Of a DNA stretch of 46,373 nt, positions 15,196 to 23,514 are shown in pieces. Source of the DNA: Actinoplanes sp. M2I2 (GTDB lineage Bacteria > Actinomycetota > Actinomycetes > Mycobacteriales > Micromonosporaceae); assembly GCF_023544445.1 (NCBI RefSeq), contig NZ_JALPVJ010000039.1, positions 1 through 46,373 of the forward strand. The letters are read 5' to 3'. The translations under genes and the position numbers were made by a program. How positions within the stretch are numbered: the first letter of the stretch is position 1; each line of letters starts with the position of its first letter. The notes under the pieces are model-generated. The model was not told the origin of the DNA and ran no database searches. It worked only from the letters and a program-made list of their open reading frames with translations.

Positions 15196-16149
15196 GTGCC
15201 GACCGGTTCGAGTCCCACCGCGCGGGCCCTGCGCACGCTCGAGATCCTGCAGGCGCGCCCGGGCACGACCGCGGGCCAGCTCGCCGAGCAGCTGGGCGTG
15301 ACCGAGCGGGCCGCGCGCCGCTACATCGGCATCCTGCGCGAGGCCGGCGTCCCGGTCGAGGCGGAACGCGGGCCGTACGGGGGTTACCGGCTGGGCCGCG
15401 GCACCCGTCTGCCGCCGGTCGTCTTCACCGAGGAACAGGCGCTCGGGCTGGTCATGGCCGTGCTCGACGGGCAGCCGGCCGCGATCGACGCCGACGACCT
15501 GGTCGGCGCGGCGCTCAGCAAGGTGATCCGCGCGCTGCCGGAGGGCATCGGACGTCAGGCCGCGGCCCTGCGGGCGTACGCCTCAGCCGCCCCCGACCGC
15601 AAGGCCTCCCGCCCCGATCCGGCCCTGACCAGCGCGCTGGTCGCGGCCGTGGCCGACCGCCGCCGCGTGCTGATCACCTACCGCGGCGAGAGCGGCGACC
15701 CGTGGGACGCCGAGGTCGACCCGTGGGCGGTCGTGGTGCGGTTCGGCCGGTGGTATCTGCTGTGCCACTCGCACCGGGCCGACGCGATCCGCACGTACCG
15801 CGTCGACCGCATCCGCGCGGTCGACCGGCTGCCGCAGTCCTTCACGCCGCCCGCCGACCTCGACCCGGTCGCCGCCCTCGATCAGAACCTGGGGGTGGGC
15901 TGGAAATACGCCACCCGGGTGGTCTTCCACGCGCCGCTGGACGAGGTGGCCCCGTGGATCCGCCCGCCGATGGGCCGGCTCGAGGCCGACGGCGACCGCT
16001 GTGTGCTGACCGGGACGACCGGCAACCCCCGGATGTACGCCCAGGAGTGGCTGGCCGCCGTGCCGATCGATTTCACCGTGGAGGACGGCCCCGAACTGCG
16101 CGCCGCCGTGGCGACGGTGGCGGCGCGCTTCGGCAAAGCGCTTCCCTGA
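15196..16149 (+). CDS. WYL-domain transcriptional regulator (HTH-11/WYL/WCX)
   Basis: 317 residues. The N-terminal winged helix contains TAGQLAEQLGVTERAARRYIGIL and the GPYGGYRLG wing. The WYL domain (about residues 145-215) has the variant FGRWYLLCHSH, then IRTYRVDRI. A C-terminal WCX-type domain follows. Such proteins are actinobacterial regulators that sense ligands through the WYL pocket. The GTG at 15196 was chosen. It diverges from the alpha/beta hydrolase gene, the likely target. Confidence 0.92.
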   Translation: MPTGSSPTARALRTLEILQARPGTTAGQLAEQLGVTERAARRYIGILREAGVPVEAERGPYGGYRLGRGTRLPPVVFTEEQALGLVMAVLDGQPAAIDADDLVGAALSKVIRALPEGIGRQAAALRAYASAAPDRKASRPDPALTSALVAAVADRRRVLITYRGESGDPWDAEVDPWAVVVRFGRWYLLCHSHRADAIRTYRVDRIRAVDRLPQSFTPPADLDPVAALDQNLGVGWKYATRVVFHAPLDEVAPWIRPPMGRLEADGDRCVLTGTTGNPRMYAQEWLAAVPIDFTVEDGPELRAAVATVAARFGKALP

Positions 16150-16150
16150 C

Positions 16151-16333
16151 TCAGAGGCGGTCCTGCGGGTTGGGCGGCGGCTCGGCGACCTGGTTGCCGG
16201 CGTCGTCGACCAGGCCCGGGGCCATGCTGCCGCCGTGGGCCTCCTGCTCGGCCGGCGCCGCCTTGCCGTCGGCCGAACCCGGGCCGTCCTCGGTCACGAA
16301 TTCCTCGTACTGCTCGGTGCTGGCATCGCTCAT
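16151..16333 (-). CDS. Small acidic hypothetical protein
   Basis: 60 residues, acidic and Pro-rich, beginning MSDASTEQYEEF and ending NPQDRL. No domain recognised; probably disordered. It is convergent with the WYL gene, with only one base between the stop codons. TATACG at 16340-16345 followed by six bases and the ATG looks like a leaderless promoter. Confidence 0.55.
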   Translation of the reverse strand: MSDASTEQYEEFVTEDGPGSADGKAAPAEQEAHGGSMAPGLVDDAGNQVAEPPPNPQDRL

Positions 16334-16339
16334 GATCGG

Positions 16340-16345
16340 CGTATA
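16340..16345 (-). promoter_or_regulatory. Probable -10 box for leaderless transcription
   Basis: On the minus strand TATACG is followed by six bases and then the ATG of the 60-residue gene, so transcription would start at or beside the A of the start codon. No ribosome site is present. Confidence 0.4.
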
Positions 16346-16427
16346 CCCGTTTCCGCTCGCCCTCAACGGAACCGGAAGCTCGCTGACGAAGCCGGGTGGG
16401 ATGGCGCGCGGCTGCTTCGATGGGCGC

Positions 16428-16739
16428 ATGGACGCAACAACCGTGGTCGCCATCGTCATCGCCGTCGTCGGGCTGGTTCTGATCCTGGCGTCCGGAAAGG
16501 CGCGGAGGAGCAGCGTGGAGACCGCGCGGCTGGCGGCGATCGAGCGCAAGCTGGACGCGGTCATGCGGCATCTGGGCATCGAGGAGCCGGCGCCCGCGCA
16601 GGATCCGGACGTGGTCTCCCACCTCGTGAAGGGCGAGAAGATCCACGCCATCAAGGTCTACCGCGAGCGGACCGGGGTGAGCCTGGCCGAGGCCAAGGAC
16701 GCCGTGGAGCACATCGCCCGGACCCGGGGCCTTGGGTAG
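16428..16739 (+). CDS. Membrane-anchored protein with an L7/L12 C-terminal-like domain
   Basis: 103 residues. One N-terminal membrane segment (TVVAIVIAVVGLVLILA) is followed by a helical linker and a C-terminal domain. KIHAIKVYRERTGVSLAEAKD resembles the ribosomal L7/L12 C-terminal fold (the AIK...TGLGLKEAK pattern). Such small proteins are common in actinobacteria; their role is unknown, and ribosomal function is not implied. The ATG at 16428 fits the start of the membrane segment. Confidence 0.78.
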   Translation: MDATTVVAIVIAVVGLVLILASGKARRSSVETARLAAIERKLDAVMRHLGIEEPAPAQDPDVVSHLVKGEKIHAIKVYRERTGVSLAEAKDAVEHIARTRGLG

Positions 16740-16748
16740 GCCGAATGG

Positions 16749-17189
16749 TCAGGGCAGCGGCGGCAGGTCGGCGACGTGGTCGGCCAGTTCGCGGCGGCGG
16801 CGCTGCTCCCAGCCGGGATCCAGGGCGCGCAGCAGCTCGAACTGCTTCAGCCAGATCGTGACCCGGAACTCCTGTCCCTCGACCGGGTTGCGGGTCGCCG
16901 AGGCGCCGGCCATCGCGTACGTCGTCGCGTCGAACGACCAATAGAGCAGCTCGTCGCGGGACGTGGTCGTGCGGTCCTCGCGGATCTCGCCGCCCTCGGC
17001 CACCAGCCAGTGATAGGCGCCGTCGGCGTCGACGAGCACATAGGGCCGGCCGGCGTCGTCGGGCTCGAAGGCCACCAGGTCGGCTGCGGGGGCGTCGATC
17101 AGCGCGCCCAGGCGGGCCACCTCGGCGCGCAGCATGTCGAGGCCCCACTGCGAGTTGCCGGGGCCGGAGTCACGGCGGAACTGCTTCAT
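16749..17189 (-). CDS. Imm63-family immunity-like protein
   Basis: 146 residues. The block DELLYWSFDATTYAMA, then EFRVTIWLKQFELL and WEQRRRREL, matches the pattern of the Imm63 immunity family (DELLYW.F, Q.ELL, a terminal W..RR). Imm63 proteins are predicted to neutralise polymorphic toxins. No toxin gene is adjacent: the neighbours are a DeoR regulator and an L7/L12-like gene. The ATG at 17189 gives the best N-terminus; the frame extends upstream as shadow. Assignment is from memory of the motif. Confidence 0.65.
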   Translation of the reverse strand: MKQFRRDSGPGNSQWGLDMLRAEVARLGALIDAPAADLVAFEPDDAGRPYVLVDADGAYHWLVAEGGEIREDRTTTSRDELLYWSFDATTYAMAGASATRNPVEGQEFRVTIWLKQFELLRALDPGWEQRRRRELADHVADLPPLP

Positions 17190-17217
17190 GGACTCAACGG
17201 TAGACGGCGCGGCGAGT

Positions 17218-17976
17218 TCAGGAGGCCCGCACGATCGGCACCCCGGCGGCGCCCAGCCGGGCCAGTTCGAGGTCGTCCGCGGGCACATCGGTGACGACGC
17301 CGGCGACCTCCTCGAACGCCAGCACCGTGTACGGCGAGACCGCCCCGATCTTCTCCGCGCTGGCCAGCACGTACGTCTCGGCGGCGCGCGACGAGAGCGT
17401 CCGTTTCAGGGCCGCCTCGTCGGCGTCGCCGGTGGTGAGCCCGGCGCGGTGGTGCACGCCCGTGACGCCGAGCAGGAACAGGTCGGCCGCGACGCCCCGC
17501 GCGGCCTCGGCGGTGATCGCGCCGCAGGTGACGGCCGAGTGCTTGAAGAGGCGGCCGCCGAGCACGAGCACCTCGACGCCCGGGTGCCCGACGAGGGCGG
17601 CGGCGACGGTGACGCTGTGCGTGACGACCGTGGCCGACAGGTCGGCGGGCAGCGCGTCCACGACGGCCAGCGCGGTGGTGCCGCCGTCGAGCAGCACGGT
17701 CGCGCCCGGGCGGATCAGGCCCGCGGCGGTGGCGGCGACCCGCTTCTTGCTGTCGGGGGCGACCGCCGTACGGGTCTGGTAGTCGGCCGCCGCCGGCGCT
17801 GCGGGCAGCGCTCCCCCGTACACCCGCTGGCAGAGACCGGCCGCGGCCAGCTCGCGCAGATCACGCCGGACGGTGTCCTCGGGCAGGCCGAGCTCGACGG
17901 CGATGTCCTTGGCCACGATCTTGCCGTCCACGCGCAGGCGGGTCAGCAGCAGATCGCGGCGCTCGGCCGGCAGCAT
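17218..17976 (-). CDS. DeoR-family transcriptional repressor
   Basis: 252 residues. The DeoR helix-turn-helix is near the start (ERRDLLLTRLRVDGKIVAK, ELGLPEDTVRRDLREL). The C-terminal sugar-phosphate-sensor (DeoRC) domain contains LLDGGTTALAVVDAL and DLFLLGVTGV. DeoR proteins usually repress sugar or nucleoside catabolism and respond to a phosphorylated sugar. Start ATG 17976 follows GAGGAGAAAC. It diverges from nudK with a 59-base gap, so nudK is the most likely local target. Confidence 0.93.
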   Translation of the reverse strand: MLPAERRDLLLTRLRVDGKIVAKDIAVELGLPEDTVRRDLRELAAAGLCQRVYGGALPAAPAAADYQTRTAVAPDSKKRVAATAAGLIRPGATVLLDGGTTALAVVDALPADLSATVVTHSVTVAAALVGHPGVEVLVLGGRLFKHSAVTCGAITAEAARGVAADLFLLGVTGVHHRAGLTTGDADEAALKRTLSSRAAETYVLASAEKIGAVSPYTVLAFEEVAGVVTDVPADDLELARLGAAGVPIVRAS

Positions 17977-18035
17977 TACGTGTTTCTCCTCATTGTTGTC
18001 GACTGTTGCGCGTTTGATGACTAGCGTACCGGACC

Positions 18036-18704
18036 ATGAACGGAATCAAGGGCATCGACCGGCCCGACAGCCGCGGGCGTACCGGCCTCGACCGGATCGG
18101 CCGCGATCTCACCGGAAACCCCGACGTGGTCATCCGTGACGTGGAACTGCTGGCCACCGCCTGGCACGTGCTGCGCCGCACCACCTTCGACTACCGCCAC
18201 CGCGACGGCCGGTGGACCACCGAACAGCGCGAGACGTACGACCGCGGGGACGGCGCGACCATCCTGCTGTACGACCGGGAGCGCCGCACCGTGCTGCTGA
18301 CCAGGCAGTTCCGCTACCCGGCCTACGTGAACGGCCACCCCGACGGCATGCTCGTCGAGGCCGCCGCCGGCCTGCTCGACGACGACGACCCGGCCAGCGC
18401 GATCCGGCGCGAGGCGGCCGAGGAACTGGGCGTGACCGTCGGCGAGTTGCAGCACGTGTTCGGCGTCTGGATGAGCCCCGGCTCGGTCACCGAACGCCTG
18501 CACTTCTACGCCGCCCCCTACACGGCGGCCGACCGCACCGGCCCCGGCGGCGGCGTGGCCGACGAGGGCGAGGACATCGAACCGGTCGAGCTCGACTTCG
18601 ACGACGCGCTGCGCGGCACCACCGACGGCCGCATCGCCGACGCCAAGACCGTCATGCTGCTGCAGTGGGCCGCCCTGCACGGGCCCTTTCAAGCAGCATC
18701 CTGA
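18036..18704 (+). CDS. nudK: NUDIX hydrolase, GDP-mannose pyrophosphatase NudK-like
   Basis: 222 residues. The Nudix box is GLLDDDDPASAIRREAAEELG, followed by the NudK-specific VWMSPGSVTERLHFY and GGGVADEGEDIEP. NudK hydrolyses GDP-mannose to GMP and mannose-1-phosphate. A sugar-nucleotide substrate fits the divergent DeoR gene. TAGCGT eight bases upstream of the ATG and no ribosome site suggest a leaderless or nearly leaderless message. Confidence 0.88.
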   Translation: MNGIKGIDRPDSRGRTGLDRIGRDLTGNPDVVIRDVELLATAWHVLRRTTFDYRHRDGRWTTEQRETYDRGDGATILLYDRERRTVLLTRQFRYPAYVNGHPDGMLVEAAAGLLDDDDPASAIRREAAEELGVTVGELQHVFGVWMSPGSVTERLHFYAAPYTAADRTGPGGGVADEGEDIEPVELDFDDALRGTTDGRIADAKTVMLLQWAALHGPFQAAS

Positions 18705-18786
18705 TATGTATTGATTGGGATGAGTGCATGACTCTCCTCCGCTGCCATGCTCGCGGGCACACCCCCGAGCCTCACGGAGGACCTTC

Positions 18787-20280
18787 GTGCGAGCACCACT
18801 CGTCCTCGGCGCCGCGGCGCTGATCCTGGGCCTGGCCACCGCCCCCGCCCAGGCTGAAGCCGTCGCCGCGCCGGACATCCCCGTCGGCAACGTCAAGGCG
18901 CACCTGACCCAGCTGCAGAGCATCGCCACCGCCAACGGCGGCAACCGCGCCCACGGCCGGCCCGGCTACCTCGCCTCGGTCACGTACGTCAAGAACCTGC
19001 TCGACGCGGCCGGCTACACCACCCGCCAGCAGTCGTTCACCTACAACGGCGCCACCGGCTACAACCTGATCGCCGACTGGCCGGGCGGCGACACCGCCGA
19101 CACCCTGATGATCGGCGGGCACCTCGACAGCGTCACCGCCGGCCCGGGCATCAACGACAACGGCTCGGGCTCGGCGGCCAACCTCGAGGTGGCGCTGGCC
19201 GTGGCCCGCACGAGCTTCCAGCCCGACCGGCACCTGCGCTTCGCCTGGTGGGGCGCCGAGGAGCTGGGCCTGCGCGGCTCCACCGCGTACGTCAACTCGC
19301 TGACCACCGCCCAGAAACGCGAGATCACCGGCTACCTGAACTTCGACATGGTCGGCTCGCCCAACCCGGGCTACTTCCTGTACGACGGCGACAACTCCGA
19401 CGGCACGGGCGCCGGTCCCGGCCCGTCCGGCTCGGCCCAGATCGAGTCGACCCTGGCTGCCTACTTCACGTCGATCGGCGTGCCCACCCGCGGCACCGAC
19501 TTCGACGGGCGCAGCGACTACGGCCCGTTCATCGCCAACGGCATCCCCGCCGGCGGCATCTTCACCGGCGCCGAGGGCCGCAAGACGGCCGCGCAGGTGC
19601 AGTTGTGGGGTGGCACGACGGCGGCGTTCGACCCCTGCTATCACGCCTCGTGCGACACCATCTCCAACATCAACGACACCGCGCTCGACCGGAACTCGGA
19701 CGCCATCGCGTACGCGGTCTGGACTCTCGCCGACGGCGGGACCACTCCCCCACCGACCGGGACGACAGTGTGGGAGGACACGTTCGAGACGGCCAAGGGC
19801 TGGACGGCGGGCACGGGCGACACGGCCACGTCGGGCCGCTTCGAGCGGGCCGACCCGGCCGCCACCACCTCGCAGCTGGGCACCGCGGCCGGCGGCACCT
19901 ACGACCTGGTGACCGGGGCCACCGCGGGCAGCAGCGCCGGCGCCAACGACGTGGACGGCGGCACGACCACGATCCTGTCCCCGTCGATCACCCTGCCCAC
20001 CGGCACGCTGACGCTGGGCTTCAGCTGGTATCTCTCGCACCTGAACAACGCGAGCAGCGCCGACTACCTGCGGATCCGCGTCGTCTCGGGCAGCACCACG
20101 ACCACGGTGTTCACCCAGTCCGCGTCGGCCACCGACCGGGCCGCGGCCTGGGCCACCGGTTCGGCCGGCCTGTCGGCGTTCGCCGGCCAGACCGTCCGCC
20201 TGAGCGTGGAAGCGGCCGACGCCTCCACCGCGTCGCTGGTCGAGGCGGCCGTCGACAACGTCAAAATCACCAGGTCCTGA
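18787..20280 (+). CDS. Secreted M28 zinc aminopeptidase with a C-terminal beta-sandwich domain
   Basis: 497 residues, similar to the Streptomyces griseus aminopeptidase. A signal peptide (residues 1-23, ending APAQA) is followed by the M28 domain with all ligands: GGHLDS (His), INDNGSG (Asp), WGAEELG (Glu base and Glu ligand), LNFDMVGSP (Asp) and CYHASCDT (His, with a Cys pair). After a Pro/Thr linker (TTPPPTGT), residues about 320-497 form a jelly-roll-like, Asn/Thr-rich domain, probably for binding polymer or the cell surface. The GTG at 18787 has GGAGG six bases before it. It removes N-terminal residues from peptides outside the cell. Confidence 0.94.
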   Translation: MRAPLVLGAAALILGLATAPAQAEAVAAPDIPVGNVKAHLTQLQSIATANGGNRAHGRPGYLASVTYVKNLLDAAGYTTRQQSFTYNGATGYNLIADWPGGDTADTLMIGGHLDSVTAGPGINDNGSGSAANLEVALAVARTSFQPDRHLRFAWWGAEELGLRGSTAYVNSLTTAQKREITGYLNFDMVGSPNPGYFLYDGDNSDGTGAGPGPSGSAQIESTLAAYFTSIGVPTRGTDFDGRSDYGPFIANGIPAGGIFTGAEGRKTAAQVQLWGGTTAAFDPCYHASCDTISNINDTALDRNSDAIAYAVWTLADGGTTPPPTGTTVWEDTFETAKGWTAGTGDTATSGRFERADPAATTSQLGTAAGGTYDLVTGATAGSSAGANDVDGGTTTILSPSITLPTGTLTLGFSWYLSHLNNASSADYLRIRVVSGSTTTTVFTQSASATDRAAAWATGSAGLSAFAGQTVRLSVEAADASTASLVEAAVDNVKITRS

Positions 20281-20286
20281 CCCGTA

Positions 20287-20316
20287 CGCGGGTGACGGCG
20301 CACGCCGTCACCCGCG
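20287..20316. terminator. Bidirectional terminator
   Basis: A 13-bp perfect stem (20287-20299 with 20304-20316) and a 4-base loop, lying exactly between the stops of the convergent aminopeptidase and GIDE-like genes. Confidence 0.85.
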
Positions 20317-21063
20317 TCACGCGAGCGTGGTCAGGTAACCCGCGCCGCCGCCCGCCAGCACCAGCCCGGCCAGCGCGAAGACGACGATCACCCGGGACAC
20401 GTGCCGGATGCTGTCCTCGAGGCCGGCGATCACCCGCTCCCGGCCGCTCGTGGTGAAGGCCGTCAGCCCGGCCAGGCTTCGCTTGAACTGCCCCCGCGAG
20501 ACCCGCCCGAGGGCGAAGACCGGCACGGCCCGCGGCACCCGGACCTCGGTGAGCGTCAGCCGTTCGCTCTTGCGCAGATCGTCGACGACCTCCCGCGGCA
20601 CCACGGCGGGCAACGCGATCGGAGCCTTGAGCCGGTGCTCCAGAGTGGTCGTCACCGGCACCCGGGGGCCGGCCACGTCCGAGATGTCGAGGACGGCGGG
20701 ATCGACGGGTACCCGCCCGCTGGGATCGGCCAGCGCGAACCCGTCCGGCGACGTGAAGTCGGCCAGCACGTCGTGGTCGGGATCGTCGCTGCCCACGTAG
20801 TGCCGGCTGGGCTCCCGGATCAGCCGTACGTGGAACCAGGCGCAGTCCTCACCGGTGACCGGCGCGAGGTGGCGCCCCGACGGCCCGTACTCGGTCCGGG
20901 CCTGCACGGCGACCCGGCCGCCCCGCACGGACGACAGCGCCACGGGCGTCATGCGGCGCAGGGTGCGCAGCGCCCGGTAGTCACCCAGGTTGAGCAGCAC
21001 GAAGATGCCGGCGCCACCGAGCAGAACGCCCCCGAGGCAGAACGCCACTGTCGCGACGACCAT
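20317..21063 (-). CDS. Membrane protein with a GIDE-like domain
   Basis: 248 residues with hydrophobic segments at both ends (VVATVAFCLGGVLL near the start, IVVFALAGLVLAGGGAGYL at the end). The soluble middle runs RGGRVAVQAR...LAPVTGEDCAWFHVRL...FALADPSGRVPVDP, which resembles the GIDE domain of MUL1-type proteins (a Cys-x-W/Y pattern followed by an acidic D..G strand). No RING domain is present, so E3 ligase activity is not implied. Function unknown. ATG 21063 was chosen; in-frame starts upstream to 21102 are possible. Confidence 0.7.
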   Translation of the reverse strand: MVVATVAFCLGGVLLGGAGIFVLLNLGDYRALRTLRRMTPVALSSVRGGRVAVQARTEYGPSGRHLAPVTGEDCAWFHVRLIREPSRHYVGSDDPDHDVLADFTSPDGFALADPSGRVPVDPAVLDISDVAGPRVPVTTTLEHRLKAPIALPAVVPREVVDDLRKSERLTLTEVRVPRAVPVFALGRVSRGQFKRSLAGLTAFTTSGRERVIAGLEDSIRHVSRVIVVFALAGLVLAGGGAGYLTTLA

Positions 21064-21119
21064 CACAGCCGTCAAGGTAGGACACGCCCTCCACCAGGCC
21101 ACAGTGCGATCATGCGGTG

Positions 21120-22082
21120 ATGGTGACCGATTCCCTGGCGACGTGGGCGCACGGCGCTCAGGCCCTGGCCCTGCTGAGCGCGGCGCAGGAGCGGGGCTAT
21201 CTGACCTACCTCGCCCGACCGCGGACGGTCCCGGAGTTCGCGGCCTTCTCCGGGCTGCCCGGCGGCACGGCCGAGGATGTCCTCGCGGCCCTGGTCGCCC
21301 ACGGCGTGGCTGCGGAGTCGGACGGCCGGTTCAGCCTGACCGACGACCTGGCCGCCGCACTGTCCGGACCCTCCGACCTCGTCGCCAAGATCGAGGAAGC
21401 CGAGCTCGCCGCCCGTCAGGTGGCGGCGGTGATCCGTACCGGGAAAGCCCCGCTGACGGCCGCCGAAGCCGTCATCGTCGGACACGCCAACGCGTTGCGG
21501 CCGACCGCGGCCGGCGCCGCCGCCCTGGTCGAGAAGCTGTTCGAGTCGGTGCCCGAGATGTGGCAAGCGATGGACGGCGGGCGGCTGCTCGACGTCGGCA
21601 GCGGAGTCAGCGGCTTCGTGCTCAGCGCGGCCACGGCGCTGCCCGGCCTGCGAGCGACCACGATCGAGCTCGTACCGGAGGTGGCCGCCGTCGCCGTCGC
21701 GCGGGCCAGGGAACTCGGCGTCGCCGACCGGATCGACGCGCGGGTGACGGACGCCCGCGACTTCGACGAGCCGGCGGCCTACGAAGCGGCGTTCTGGGCC
21801 CAGCCGTTCTTTCCCGAGCCGACCCGGGCCGGCACCCTGGCGATGATCCTGCGCAGCCTGCGCCCCGGCGGCCTCCTGCTGGTGCAGCAGCTCGACGCCG
21901 CTCCGGCCGGCGACCAGTCCGCCTTCACGCTGCGCCGCCTCGTCGCCCACGCCCAGGGGCTGGCGTTCGCCCGGCCGATCGCCGACGTCGTGGCCGAGGC
22001 CGTGACCGCCGGCTTCGAGCAGATCCGCACGGTCGTCACCGACTTCGGCCCGATCGCGCTGCTGCGCCGGCCGCTTCCCTAA
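21120..22082 (+). CDS. SAM-dependent methyltransferase with an N-terminal winged helix
   Basis: 320 residues. The N-terminal part (about 1-90) looks like the dimerising winged helix of O-methyltransferases (LLSAAQERGYL, LTDDLAAAL). The Rossmann SAM site is LLDVGSGVSGFVL near residue 157; motif II is around TIELVPEVAAVA, and LRPGGLLLVQQLD is the post-core strand. Substrate unknown. Start ATG 21120 (GTG codons flank it). It diverges from the GIDE-like gene and has a terminator after it, so it is a one-gene unit. Confidence 0.87.
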   Translation: MVTDSLATWAHGAQALALLSAAQERGYLTYLARPRTVPEFAAFSGLPGGTAEDVLAALVAHGVAAESDGRFSLTDDLAAALSGPSDLVAKIEEAELAARQVAAVIRTGKAPLTAAEAVIVGHANALRPTAAGAAALVEKLFESVPEMWQAMDGGRLLDVGSGVSGFVLSAATALPGLRATTIELVPEVAAVAVARARELGVADRIDARVTDARDFDEPAAYEAAFWAQPFFPEPTRAGTLAMILRSLRPGGLLLVQQLDAAPAGDQSAFTLRRLVAHAQGLAFARPIADVVAEAVTAGFEQIRTVVTDFGPIALLRRPLP

Positions 22083-22100
22083 AGCCTGATGCACAGCAAA

Positions 22101-22133
22101 GCGGGCCGGGCGCGCCGAGCGCGACCGGCCCGC
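22101..22133. terminator. Bidirectional terminator
   Basis: A 9-bp GC-rich stem (22101-22109 with 22125-22133) with an inner GCGC stem in its loop, between the convergent methyltransferase and cutinase genes. Confidence 0.7.
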
Positions 22134-22142
22134 CTCGGAGGA

Positions 22143-22976
22143 TCAGCCGCCGATCTTGCCGGCGGCGAACTCCGCGCCGTCCTGGACGTCGCCGTTGCGG
22201 GCGTAGGAGAGGTGCGCGGAGAAATTGTTGCCACCGCCGCAGACCGGGTCGCCGGTCGCGCAGAACTCGACCGCCCTGTCCGCGAACTCCGGCGCGGCCC
22301 GGGCGATCGTCTGCCGCCGGATGCCCAGCGGGTTGCCGTAGACGACCACGGCCGCCACCCGGTCGCGCAGCGCGGCCGGGATGGCCTCGCCCTGGGTGCC
22401 GGCGCCGCGGATGCCGATGGCGATGTCGGTGACGGAGGCGCCCTGCGAATATCCGCCGATCACGAACTGGGTCTCCGGGCAGCTCTGGGCCACCTGCTGG
22501 ATGTGCTGGGTCATGTTGGTGGCGCCCGGCCCGGCGCTGCGCTGATTGCTCGCGGCCGCGTAGACGACGGCGAACGAGCCGACCGACTGGTTCGGCAGTT
22601 CGTCGGCGAGCGCCTGAGCCAGCGGACGCCCGAGGATGCCCAGCCCCTGCGGCTCACCGGTGCCTCGCGCGAACACCAGCTCCACATCGGAACAACCCGC
22701 GCCGTTCTGACCACCGGCGTTGCCACCGCCGGCGTTGCCACCGGTGTTGCCACCCGCGTTGCCGCCCGTGTTGCCGCCGCCGGCGTTGCCGCCCTGGCCG
22801 AACCGGGCCCGCAGCCGTTCGATGAACGAACCGCCGCCCGCGCTCGCGGACGAACTGCCGGTCGTGCCCGCGAACGCCTGCGGCGTCACCACCGCGCCGG
22901 TCGCCACCACAGCGGCACAGATACCGGCCGTCAGGAAGCGCCTGCTCTTCCTGGCCCCCACACGCCTTCTCGCCAT
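22143..22976 (-). CDS. Secreted cutinase-family serine esterase
   Basis: 277 residues. The signal peptide contains KSRRFLTAG and ends PQAFA; the Arg pair resembles a Tat signal but lacks the full consensus. A Gly/Asn linker (NAGGGNTGG repeats, about residues 62-92) precedes the cutinase domain. Catalytic residues are Ser in GGYSQGAS, Asp in CATGDPVC and His in FSAHLSY; Cys pairs match the family. It hydrolyses cutin-like polyesters or lipid esters outside the cell. The ATG at 22976 has AAGGAGG eight bases upstream. The N-terminal linker is unusual, because cutinase linkers are usually absent or C-terminal. Confidence 0.93.
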   Translation of the reverse strand: MARRRVGARKSRRFLTAGICAAVVATGAVVTPQAFAGTTGSSSASAGGGSFIERLRARFGQGGNAGGGNTGGNAGGNTGGNAGGGNAGGQNGAGCSDVELVFARGTGEPQGLGILGRPLAQALADELPNQSVGSFAVVYAAASNQRSAGPGATNMTQHIQQVAQSCPETQFVIGGYSQGASVTDIAIGIRGAGTQGEAIPAALRDRVAAVVVYGNPLGIRRQTIARAAPEFADRAVEFCATGDPVCGGGNNFSAHLSYARNGDVQDGAEFAAGKIGG

Positions 22977-23335
22977 TTCCTTGCCCTCCTTCATCCCCGC
23001 AATCGACCATCGGCCGGCTGCTACAGGCGAGTACGGCCGCAGCCTGTGCGCCGGATCGGACCCGTACGAGGGAGAAATGACGCGGCATTGATTTAATTGC
23101 ATATCGCCTGTTCAGCGCGCTGAGACGGCCATCTCACGATGCTCCGGGAATGGCTCGCGACAAACGTGAACGACTGATCGCGGGAAAGCGACCAGCCGTT
23201 CACCGAAGGGGAATGCTCATGCGCTGCGGCACATCAAGGAGTTGTGTCACCGGACGCGCGAGGCGACAGTTACCGGGCGCCTGAACGCCGGCGGCGAGGC
23301 GCGGTGTTCTGGACCGCGGACCACCGCAACGAGAA

Positions 23336-23371
23336 GCGGCGGTGTGGGTCGGGACCGCCCCACACCGCCGC
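23336..23371. terminator. Strong hairpin, probable terminator
   Basis: A 13-bp perfect stem (23336-23348 with 23359-23371) and a 10-base loop, about 145 bases past the stop of the repeat-protein gene on the minus strand. It is the only good terminator candidate for that gene. Confidence 0.6.
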
Positions 23372-23421
23372 GCTTCTGCTACTGCCGATTCTTGGCCTAC
23401 CGCTGCCGCTTCTTACTCTCT

Positions 23422-23486
23422 CGGCCTGCCGCTGCCGCCTGCCGCTCCGGCCTGCCGCTGTTGCCTGCTGCTCCGGCCTGCCGCTG
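23422..23486. repeat. 13-bp tandem array with 26-bp higher order
   Basis: Five units of 13 bases. CGGCCTGCCGCTG occurs identically at 23422, 23448 and 23474; the two in-between units are diverged copies. It is located just downstream of the repeat-protein gene and outside any supported gene. Confidence 0.8.
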
Positions 23487-23514
23487 CTGCCTCTAGCTCT
23501 TGGCCGGGCCGCTG

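Larger units (their letters stand above)
22977..23514. other. Intergenic region with promoter, hairpin and 13-bp repeats
   Basis: 538 bases between the cutinase start and the stop of the repeat-protein gene. The right-hand third of the first 130 bases is AT-rich for this genome (around 23090-23110) and probably holds the cutinase promoter. It also holds a terminator hairpin and a 13-bp tandem array, both listed separately. I see no convincing gene. Confidence 0.6.
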
